DNA from: Marinosulfonomonas sp. | GTDB taxonomy: Bacteria > Pseudomonadota > Alphaproteobacteria > Rhodobacterales > Rhodobacteraceae | Assembly (NCBI GenBank): GCA_019090845.1 | Contig: JAHRVD010000322.1 | Span: 1-8,154 of the forward strand | Reading direction: 5' to 3' | DNA: 8,154 bases | Part shown: piece by piece, positions 1-5,910 of the stretch | How positions within the stretch are numbered: the stretch's first letter is position 1 | Layout: the number at the start of each line of letters is the position of its first letter | Notes under the pieces: model-generated | What the model was told of the DNA's origin: nothing | The model's input: only the letters and a program-made list of their open reading frames with translations | Databases searched by the model: none | Translations under genes and position numbers: made by a program

Positions 1-740
1 CCTCGGACCTGTCACCCGTTGGTGAAATTCAGCTAAGCAAGACCTGGGTCCAGCATTCGTTCAAAGCCAACTGGAAGATGATTTCAGAAAATGAGGCCGA
101 CGGCTATCACGTCAATTTTGTCCATGATTCCTTTGGCAAGGCGATCACCCCGGAAGGCAAATATGACAACGTTCTGAAGGACGACGAAGAAGGCATCGGC
201 TCGGTCAGCCGTTATCTGGGCAACGGGCATACCGAAATCGACTATGAGGTGTCTTACGGTGCGCCGATGAAATGGCTGGGCGTCAAAGAGGACCGCTATC
301 CAGAATACACAGCGGCCATGAAAGAACGCTATGGCGAGCAAGAGGCCAACACCATTATGCGCAAAGGCCCGCCGCATACGTTTATCTTCCCCAACCTTTT
401 TCTGGCGGAAACCTGTTTTGTGGTCATTCAGCCAATCTCGGTGAATGAATCGATTAACTGGCACACGCCGCTTTACCTAAAAGGCGTGCCGGACAAGTTG
501 AACCAGCGCATTCTGCGTCAGGGCGAACCTGCGATGGGGCCATCCGCCTTTCTGACGGCTGACGACGCGGTGATTGCGGAACGCCAATGGGGCGCTTTGG
601 ACGGCGATCCGGGCTGGCTTGACCTAAGCCGTGGTGCAGATCGCGAAGTTCAAAAAGACAACGGCGTTTTGCAGTCTCATTACACCGATGAAACGTCAAA
701 CCGTGGCTTTTGGAACCATTACAAATCGGTGTTTGCGTAA
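1..740 (+). CDS. Ring-hydroxylating dioxygenase alpha subunit, C-terminal part (5' truncated by window edge)
   Basis: This is the catalytic subunit of a Rieske non-heme iron oxygenase, which adds O2 to an aromatic or related ring. The reading frame is open from base 3, giving 245 residues of a protein that is usually about 420-450; the N-terminal Rieske [2Fe-2S] domain lies outside the window. The mononuclear-iron motif D-x2-H-x4-H is intact, with Asp at 99-101, His at 108-110 and His at 123-125, inside NWKMISENEADGYHVNFVH. A third Asp ligand is expected in the FLTADDAVIAERQ segment (Asp pair at 561-566). The tail DLSRG...TDETSNRGFW resembles benzoate/anthranilate-type alpha subunits. It is followed after 21 nt by its beta subunit, so an alpha3beta3 enzyme is likely. 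No ferredoxin or reductase gene is in the window. The family is sure; the substrate is unknown. Confidence 0.93.
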   Translation, partial: SDLSPVGEIQLSKTWVQHSFKANWKMISENEADGYHVNFVHDSFGKAITPEGKYDNVLKDDEEGIGSVSRYLGNGHTEIDYEVSYGAPMKWLGVKEDRYPEYTAAMKERYGEQEANTIMRKGPPHTFIFPNLFLAETCFVVIQPISVNESINWHTPLYLKGVPDKLNQRILRQGEPAMGPSAFLTADDAVIAERQWGALDGDPGWLDLSRGADREVQKDNGVLQSHYTDETSNRGFWNHYKSVFA

Positions 741-761
741 AACGATAAACGGGGGCTGAAA

Positions 762-1256
762 ATGTCTGAAATAGACGAAAAAGAATACCGTCAGGTCTGC
801 AACTTCATTTATCTGGAATGCCAGCTTGCCGATGAGGCGCGTTGGGAAGAATGGGAAGAATTGCTGGCAGCCGATATGAATTATTGGGTGCCAATCAACG
901 GCCAGGAGGCCGATCCAAACTGGGACGTTTCGATCATCAACGACAACCGGTCGCGTTTGGCCACACGTATTCGCCAACTGCGCACCGGAACCCGCCACAG
1001 TCAGGCGCCGATATCAGTTATTCGGCGCATGGTGTCCAATATCGTGATCCACGAAGACGATGACGGCATGGTTATTGCCGAGGGCAACTTCGTCGCTCAT
1101 GAATATCAGAACCAGTCCACTATGATGATGAACATCTGGCCGGGGCGGGTTCGCTATAAGTTGCGCCGGGTCAATGGAAGCTATGAAATCGTGCAAAAAC
1201 GTGTGGATCTGGTGATGGCAACGGGCAAGCTGCCGACACTTGCATTCATTATCTAA
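762..1256 (+). CDS. Ring-hydroxylating dioxygenase beta subunit
   Basis: This 164-residue protein is the small, non-catalytic subunit of the dioxygenase and has the NTF2/SnoaL-like cone fold. It supports assembly of the alpha3beta3 hexamer and can influence substrate choice. Family features are visible: an N-terminal helix region FIYLECQLADEARWEEWEELL, the AADMNYWVPING stretch, a central RIRQLRTGTRHSQAPISVIRR segment preceding SN, and the closing strand region YEIVQKRVDLV...PTLAFII. Length is normal for the family (160-180). A G-rich ribosome site (GGGGG at 751-755) sits 6 nt before the ATG. It lies 21 nt after the alpha gene and 6 nt before the thiolase-like gene, so translation is probably coupled across the set. 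Confidence 0.93.
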   Translation: MSEIDEKEYRQVCNFIYLECQLADEARWEEWEELLAADMNYWVPINGQEADPNWDVSIINDNRSRLATRIRQLRTGTRHSQAPISVIRRMVSNIVIHEDDDGMVIAEGNFVAHEYQNQSTMMMNIWPGRVRYKLRRVNGSYEIVQKRVDLVMATGKLPTLAFII

Positions 1257-1262
1257 GGGCAC

Positions 1263-2453
1263 ATGATGGCACGCAAAAGCGGCACGGCCACCTCTGCAAT
1301 CACCGGCTGGGGAACCAGTGCGCTGTCGCGCGCGCCGGGTGCTTCGATCCCGCAGCTTGCGCGCGACGCGGTTCTTGCCGCGATTGCGGATGCCGGTCTG
1401 GAATGCAGCGATATTGACGGGCTGGTCCTTGGCCAAAGCGACAATCTGGCCGAGCAGGAACTGACCATTGCTTTTCGCCACAGCCTGAACCTGAACACAC
1501 TGGGATTGTTAGTGATCGATCAGGCCAAAGGCACCACCATGCTGCAGGCCATTCAACATGCCACAATGGCGATCAACGCGGGCATGGTCAAAAATGTGGT
1601 ATGCGTTTTTTCCGACACGCCGATCCGGCAAAGCACCGGCGCGGGCGAGGCATTCGCCCGCCCGATAAACATCATGAACCTGCCCGGCTGGGAACGCGGC
1701 TATGGCAGTTTTGGCGCGGTGGCGGGCTATGCGCTGGCGGCGGCGGCGTTCAAGGCAAAATATGATTTAGACGATGATTGCTTTGGTCATTACGCAATCG
1801 CTTGTCGCAAATGGGCGCTGCTGACCCCTTCGGCGTTCATGAAAAATGAACTGACGATGGAGGCCTATCTGGCGTCCAAATATATCGTCGATCCGCTGCG
1901 CCTGTTTGATTGCGCCCTGCCCGTCAACGGCGCGGTTGCTTTTGTCGTGACCGCAGCCGATCAAGCCAGCAATGCCGATCACGCACCTGTCTATCTGCAA
2001 GGGTTTGGGCAAGGCCACGGGCGGCGCTCGGCCTTGTCAGCGCTGGTTCTTGATGAGACATCCGGCGCACAATATGCCACTGATATGGCGCTAGGCATGG
2101 CTGGGCTGGCGCAAAGCGATATCGATATCTGCCAGCTATATGATGCGTTTTCATTTTCCGGCCTGATGGCGCTGGAAGAATTCGGATTTTGCAAACCGGG
2201 CGAAGCCGCAGGTTTCGTTAAAGAAGGCCAGACTTCACCGGGCGGGCAGCTGCCGGTCAATACCGGCGGCGGGCAATTGTCAGGGTTTTACCTGCAAGGG
2301 GCCACACCACTTTTGGAAGCAGTCATTCAGGCCAGCCAAACCGCCGGGGCACGTCAGGTCGACCGCCATGACGCGGTGTTTGTTTCAAACTCGGGCGGCT
2401 GCCTCGAATACCACGCGACGGCAATCCTTAGCCCGCACCGGGTGTTGGCATGA
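1263..2453 (+). CDS. Thiolase-superfamily protein without the thiolase catalytic residues; probable Ltp2-like acyl-CoA aldolase
   Basis: This 396-residue protein has the thiolase fold of the SCP-x/Ltp group. Family landmarks are QLYDAFSFSGLMALEEFGFC (about 291-310) and GGQLPVNTGGGQLSG (about 327-341). A true thiolase has a nucleophilic Cys in a CxSG motif; here the corresponding segment is DQAKGTTMLQAIQHA (86-100), with no Cys. The catalytic His of the usual GHP motif is replaced (SGFYLQG, Tyr343). Cys380 lies near the position of the second thiolase cysteine but in a different context (SNSGGCLEYH). Tyr293 (LYDAF) and Tyr343 recall the tyrosines reported as essential in the steroid aldolase Ltp2. 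A classical thiolase reaction is therefore unlikely and a retro-aldol cleavage releasing acetyl-CoA is favoured. Two adjacent ATGs exist (1263, 1266); the second is better spaced from AAGGG at 1255-1259. The stop overlaps the DUF35 start. Confidence 0.87.
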   Translation: MMARKSGTATSAITGWGTSALSRAPGASIPQLARDAVLAAIADAGLECSDIDGLVLGQSDNLAEQELTIAFRHSLNLNTLGLLVIDQAKGTTMLQAIQHATMAINAGMVKNVVCVFSDTPIRQSTGAGEAFARPINIMNLPGWERGYGSFGAVAGYALAAAAFKAKYDLDDDCFGHYAIACRKWALLTPSAFMKNELTMEAYLASKYIVDPLRLFDCALPVNGAVAFVVTAADQASNADHAPVYLQGFGQGHGRRSALSALVLDETSGAQYATDMALGMAGLAQSDIDICQLYDAFSFSGLMALEEFGFCKPGEAAGFVKEGQTSPGGQLPVNTGGGQLSGFYLQGATPLLEAVIQASQTAGARQVDRHDAVFVSNSGGCLEYHATAILSPHRVLA

Positions 2454-2824
2454 GCATGGCTGACATCAAAACCACAAAGACGCAATTTGGCGATTTCATT
2501 GCAAAGGGCGAATTGTGGCTGCCCTACGAAAAGCAAACCGGCGCGGTGGTTCAATTGACCGACCTGGAAATCTACGCACCGGATGAACTTGACTGGAAAC
2601 GCGCCAGCGGGCTCGGAAAACTCGCCAGCTATGTGGTATTCCACCGCGAGTATCACCCGGATTTCAAACCGCCTTACAACGTATCTATTGTTCGGCTGGA
2701 TGAGGGTCCGTTCCTGCTGTCGAGCCTTGTTGATCTGTCCGGCCCGCATAAAATCGGGATGGCGGTCAAGGCGCGGTTCGACGCGAGCGGACGGTTGGTT
2801 TTTGCACCGGCGACTAACACATGA
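2450..2824 (+). CDS. DUF35 / OB-fold protein, partner of the thiolase-like enzyme, zinc ribbon degenerate
   Basis: This 124-residue protein belongs to the DUF35 (YlxP-unrelated, Zn-ribbon plus OB-fold) family that pairs with thiolase-superfamily enzymes; in Ltp2-ChsH2 the DUF35 domain is required for aldolase activity and contributes to acyl-CoA handling. The OB-fold signature is clear: ASGLGKLASYVVFHREYHPDF (about 52-72), PPYNVSIVRLDEGPFLLSSLVDL (about 74-96) and KIGMAVKARF (101-110). The N-terminal half normally carries four zinc-binding cysteines, but this protein has no Cys at all; the region around 24-48 (LPYEKQTGAVVQL to PDELDW) keeps the spacing of the ribbon without its ligands. It starts in an ATGA overlap with the thiolase-like gene, and an alternative ATG lies two codons further in (2456). 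Tight co-translation supports a heteromeric complex. Confidence 0.85.
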   Translation: MSMADIKTTKTQFGDFIAKGELWLPYEKQTGAVVQLTDLEIYAPDELDWKRASGLGKLASYVVFHREYHPDFKPPYNVSIVRLDEGPFLLSSLVDLSGPHKIGMAVKARFDASGRLVFAPATNT

Positions 2825-2842
2825 ATTTGGATCGGAGATAAC

Positions 2843-4036
2843 GTGGCTGTTTCACAGGGCAATAAAATGGCAGGACCGCAGGGCGGCAGCCTTGCCGGGC
2901 TAAAAGTTCTTGACCTTACGCGTGTGCTTGCGGGGCCGTTTTGCACGATGATCCTTGCCGACCACGGGGCCGATGTCATTAAGGTCGAGGCTGAATCTGG
3001 CGACGAAACACGCGGCTGGGGCCCGCCATTTGACGACGCATCTGGTGCTGCCAGTTATTTTGTCGGCCTGAACCGAAACAAGCGCGGTATCTGTCTTGAT
3101 ATGAAATCAAAGGCCGGGCGGGACCAGTTTCTTAGCCTTCTGGAAGACGCCGACATCCTGATTGAGAATTTCAAACCGGGAACAATGGAATCCTGGAACC
3201 TTGGCTATGATACACTGTCCAAACGCCAGCCAGAGCTGATTTATTGCGCCATTTCCGGGTTTGGCAACGATGGCCCGATGGCCGGGCTGGCCGGGTATGA
3301 TGCCATTTTGCAAGCCATGTGCGGGCTGATGAGCATTAACGGAACGCCAGATACGGGTGCGATGAAAATGGGGGCCCCGATTGTTGATTTTTCAACCGGG
3401 TTATACTCGGCCATTGCGATACTGATGGCCGTCTATGAACGCCAACGATCGGGCGCCGGCCAGATGATCGACATGACACTTTATGATTGCGCTATGGCAA
3501 TGCTTCACCCGCACTCGGCCAATTACCTTTTGGGCGGGCGAATTCCCGAGCCAATGGGAAATTCGCATCCCAATCTTGCACCTTGCGAAAAATACCAGAC
3601 CCGCACCGGTGAAATCTTCATTGCGATCGGCAACGAAAACCAATTTGCCAAGCTGGCAGCAGCGATCAACTATCCCGAGATGGTCAGCGACGAGCGGTTC
3701 TGCAACAACGTCCAGCGTGTCAAAAACAAGGGCGTCCTGTTTGAAGAAATGCAGAAAGTTCTGGCTGATGCGGACGGCGAAGCGATTTGCATGAAATTGC
3801 TGGCCCAAAGCGTGCCGGCCGGGCCGGTGCGAACAATCGACAATGCGCTGTTTGCAGAACAAACCGTCGCGCGCAACCTGTTGATCGACGAAAAGAATTA
3901 TCGGGGCATCGGCACACCGATCAAATTTTCACGCTCGACGGCAAGTTTGCGATACGGTCCGCCAAAGCATGCCGAGCATCAGGACTTGTTGGACGATGCC
4001 AGCGGATATTGGGAAACGACGGCAGGCAGCACCTGA
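2843..4036 (+). CDS. Class III (CaiB/BaiF family) CoA-transferase
   Basis: This enzyme moves CoA from a donor such as succinyl-CoA or acetyl-CoA to a carboxylic acid, by way of an aspartyl-CoA mixed anhydride. The family start LAGLKVLDLTRVLAGPFCTM (18-36) is followed by GADVIKVE, FVGLNRNKRG, ENFKPGTM and AISGFGNDGPMAGLAGYDA. The likely catalytic Asp is Asp182 in APIVDFSTGLYSA (codon at 3386), which aligns with Asp169 of formyl-CoA transferase. At 397 residues it is full length. The chosen start is GTG, because GGAG at 2834-2837 lies 5 nt upstream; the in-frame ATG at 2867 has no comparable site. As the last gene of the catabolic run, 18 nt behind the DUF35 gene, it most likely makes the CoA ester that the thiolase-like/DUF35 pair acts on. 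No acyl-CoA ligase is present in the window. Confidence 0.92.
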   Translation: MAVSQGNKMAGPQGGSLAGLKVLDLTRVLAGPFCTMILADHGADVIKVEAESGDETRGWGPPFDDASGAASYFVGLNRNKRGICLDMKSKAGRDQFLSLLEDADILIENFKPGTMESWNLGYDTLSKRQPELIYCAISGFGNDGPMAGLAGYDAILQAMCGLMSINGTPDTGAMKMGAPIVDFSTGLYSAIAILMAVYERQRSGAGQMIDMTLYDCAMAMLHPHSANYLLGGRIPEPMGNSHPNLAPCEKYQTRTGEIFIAIGNENQFAKLAAAINYPEMVSDERFCNNVQRVKNKGVLFEEMQKVLADADGEAICMKLLAQSVPAGPVRTIDNALFAEQTVARNLLIDEKNYRGIGTPIKFSRSTASLRYGPPKHAEHQDLLDDASGYWETTAGST

Positions 4037-4039
4037 CAC

Positions 4040-4051
4040 AACCTGCAGGTT
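4040..4051. repeat. 12-bp perfect palindrome, related to a site at 5866-5879
   Basis: AACCTGCAGGTT reads the same on both strands and lies directly after the CoA-transferase stop. The right half with its flank, CCTGCAGGTTTCACG (4042-4056), recurs with one base missing as CCTGCAGGTTCACG at 5866-5879 in the gap before the first permease gene. Both copies lie in gaps of the transporter region. A dimeric regulator could bind here, but two copies are too few to decide, and chance is possible. Confidence 0.35.
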
Positions 4052-4108
4052 TCACGACAGTCTTTTTGGGCATGGGTCCGGACTGGCCCGGAAAGATCAC
4101 ACAAACTA

Positions 4109-4138
4109 TTGCCAAAACGTGACCGGTTTCCCTATTCT
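4109..4138 (+). promoter_or_regulatory. Candidate sigma70-type promoter of the ABC transporter operon
   Basis: TTGCCA at 4109-4114 (5 of 6 to TTGACA) and TATTCT at 4133-4138 (4 of 6 to TATAAT) are separated by 18 nt. Transcription would start near 4145, leaving a leader of about 20 nt that still contains the ribosome site AGGGAGA before the ATG at 4165. The position in the only sizeable gap between the catabolic and transport genes supports the call. The match is inferred by eye. Confidence 0.35.
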
Positions 4139-4164
4139 TGACCGATAAAAAAGGGAGAGAATCG

Positions 4165-5745
4165 ATGAAATTACATTATTTGCCTTTGGCCGCGGCACTG
4201 CTGGCCACGACGACACTCGGCGTCAATGCCGAGACTTTGCGCTGGGCGCGCGCCGGCGACTCGCTGACGCTTGATCCACATGCTCAGAATGAGGGCCCGA
4301 CCTCGTCGCTGGCCCACCAGATTATGGAACCGCTGATTATGCGCGACATGACAGGTGCTGTTGTTCCCGCACTTGCCACCGATTGGGGCCCTAGTGCCTC
4401 TGATCCCAACGTGTGGGTTTTCAACCTGCGCAAGGGCGTGACGTTTCATGACGGTGCCACTTTTGATTCCGAAGACGTCAAGTTTTCGCTTGACCGGGCG
4501 ATGACGCCCGACAGCGACTATAAAGAGCTTTTGGCCTCGGTGGTCGAGGTTCGCGCCCCGTCTTCCCATGTCATCGAGATCGTCACCGACGGTCCCAACC
4601 CGACCATGGCCAATAACCTGACCAACATGTTCATCATGGACAAAAGCTGGGCAGAGGCCAACAATGCAACCAAAGTGCAGGACTATGAGGGCGGCGAAAA
4701 CACCTTTGCGGCGACCCATGCCAACGGCACTGGTCCTTACGTGTTGAGCAGCCGCGAGCCGGACGTGAAGACCGTTCTGACAATCAACAAAAACTACTGG
4801 GGCATAGATGAGTTCCCGATGCAGGTGACAGAAGTCATCTATACGCCGATCCAGAACAAAGCGACGCGGGTTGCGGCACTTTTGTCCGGTGAAGTTGACT
4901 TTATTCAGGACGTTCCGGTGCAGGATCTGGCACGCGTTGGCGATACCGACGGGCTGGAAGTGCGCACAGCACCACAGAACCGGGTAATCTTTTTCGGCAT
5001 GAACCAAGGCGATGCGGACCTGAAGAATGACAATGTTGACGGTGCCAATCCGCTGGCAGATTTGCGTGTGCGTCAGGCAATGAGCCTTGCAATCAATCGC
5101 GATGCCATCAAGCAGGTTGTCATGCGCGGGCAAAGCCAGCCTGCGGGCATGATCTCGCCGCCATTCGTGAACGGCTGGAATGCTGAAATGGATTCTTCGT
5201 CGATGACGGATGTGGGTAAGGCCAAATCACTGATGGCCGAGGCAGGTTATGGTGACGGTTTCTCGATCACGCTGAACTGCCCCAATGACCGCTACATCAA
5301 CGACGAGGCGATCTGTCAGGCATCCGTAGGAATGCTGGCGCAGATCGGCATCAAGGTTAACCTGGATGCCAAACCCAAGGCTCAGCACTTTCCGCTGATC
5401 AACACACTTGAGACCGACTTTTACATGTTGGGCTGGGGTGTTCCGACCTATGACAGCGAATACATCTTTAACTTCCTGGTGCACTCCAAGGGCGAAAAAT
5501 ATGGGTCTTGGAACGGCACACGGTTCGGTCAGGCTGATATTGACGTGAAAATCGAGGCTTTGGCTTCAGAAACTGATCTGCCCAAGCGCAACGCCATGAT
5601 TAATGAAATCTGGCAGGTCGTGCAGGACGAACAGGTGTATATCCCAATCCACCATCAGGTTCTTAACTGGGGAATGGCGTCTAACGTCAAAACCATCGTT
5701 GCGCCTGACGACGCAGCGAAGTTCAAGTATTTTGAACTGAACTAA
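4165..5745 (+). CDS. Periplasmic solute-binding protein of an oligopeptide-type ABC importer (SBP family 5)
   Basis: This 526-residue secreted protein captures the substrate in the periplasm and hands it to the two permeases. Residues 1-22 form a Sec signal peptide: MKLHYLP, a hydrophobic core, and cleavage after VNA before ETLRW. There is no lipobox Cys, so it should be soluble, as in Gram-negative bacteria. Family 5 landmarks are LDPH at about 36-39, WVFNLRKGVTFHDGATFDSEDVKFSLDR in pieces across 84-111, NGTGPYVL (187-194) and RQAMSLAINRDAI (303-315). Cys372 and Cys384 could form a disulfide. The ATG at 4165 was chosen over an upstream in-frame TTG (4138) because GGGAGA at 4153-4158 precedes it and the signal peptide begins there. 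The family binds peptides, opines, sugars, nickel and aromatic acids, so the ligand cannot be read; the neighbours suggest a catabolic substrate. Confidence 0.93.
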   Translation: MKLHYLPLAAALLATTTLGVNAETLRWARAGDSLTLDPHAQNEGPTSSLAHQIMEPLIMRDMTGAVVPALATDWGPSASDPNVWVFNLRKGVTFHDGATFDSEDVKFSLDRAMTPDSDYKELLASVVEVRAPSSHVIEIVTDGPNPTMANNLTNMFIMDKSWAEANNATKVQDYEGGENTFAATHANGTGPYVLSSREPDVKTVLTINKNYWGIDEFPMQVTEVIYTPIQNKATRVAALLSGEVDFIQDVPVQDLARVGDTDGLEVRTAPQNRVIFFGMNQGDADLKNDNVDGANPLADLRVRQAMSLAINRDAIKQVVMRGQSQPAGMISPPFVNGWNAEMDSSSMTDVGKAKSLMAEAGYGDGFSITLNCPNDRYINDEAICQASVGMLAQIGIKVNLDAKPKAQHFPLINTLETDFYMLGWGVPTYDSEYIFNFLVHSKGEKYGSWNGTRFGQADIDVKIEALASETDLPKRNAMINEIWQVVQDEQVYIPIHHQVLNWGMASNVKTIVAPDDAAKFKYFELN

Positions 5746-5752
5746 ACACGCC

Positions 5753-5789
5753 AATACCGGGCGGCGCGCCAAGCGCCGCCCACGGTATT
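5753..5789 (+). other. Strong hairpin between binding-protein and permease genes
   Basis: The arms AATACCG-GGCGGCGC (5753-5767) and GCGCCGCC-CA-CGGTATT (5773-5789) pair over 15 bp with a 2-nt bulge (CA, 5781-5782) and a 5-nt loop. No T-run follows (CAACCGGC), so it is not a textbook intrinsic terminator. It begins 8 nt after the binding-protein stop. In other importers such hairpins protect the upstream mRNA or cut down read-through, which gives more binding protein than permease; that role is inferred here. Confidence 0.7.
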
Positions 5790-5883
5790 CAACCGGCTAC
5801 AAAATATTACGCCGTCGTGACGCATACTGCTGAATTGCTGGCCGCGTCCGGCTTTACCAATCCCGCCTGCAGGTTCACGGTAG

Positions 5884-5896
5884 GAAACGTCGTTTC
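5884..5896. repeat. 13-nt palindrome abutting the permease ribosome site
   Basis: GAAACGTCGTTTC is a perfect inverted repeat with 6-bp arms and a central T, and its last base touches the AGGAGA ribosome site (5897-5902) of the first permease gene. It could be a small operator or an mRNA stem near the start. It is short enough that chance cannot be excluded. Confidence 0.3.
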
Positions 5897-5910
5897 AGGA
5901 GACATTGGTG
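5897..5910 (+). promoter_or_regulatory. Ribosome binding site that decides a GTG start for the first permease
   Basis: AGGAGA at 5897-5902 is a near-consensus Shine-Dalgarno site. From its GGAG core, GTG at 5908 is 6 nt away, while an in-frame TTG at 5905 is only 3 nt away. The GTG gives the usual permease beginning (M)LSYIIRR, so it is preferred. Confidence 0.7.

Noticed and set aside
1263..2453. Classical acetyl-CoA acetyltransferase for beta-oxidation
   Set aside because: The nucleophilic Cys and the GHP His are missing and a DUF35 gene overlaps it, which fits the Ltp2-like aldolase group better.
4022..4067. Possible terminator after the CoA-transferase gene (short repeats followed by TTTTT at 4063-4067)
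   Set aside because: The pairing arms are only 5 bp with long loops and the T-run is not directly behind a stem.
4077..4092. TCCGG / CCGGA inverted repeat in the 4037-4164 gap
   Set aside because: Arms of 5 bp are expected by chance and nothing else supports a function.
4138..4164. Upstream TTG start for the binding protein adding 9 residues
   Set aside because: The extra residues are polar and charged and would precede the signal peptide; the ribosome site at 4153-4158 lies inside this stretch and points to the ATG at 4165.
4171..5133. Long open frame on the minus strand (320 codons) opposite the binding-protein gene
   Set aside because: It is antisense to a gene with a signal peptide and clear family motifs; its His/Arg/Cys-rich composition is typical of a shadow frame and no family is recognisable.
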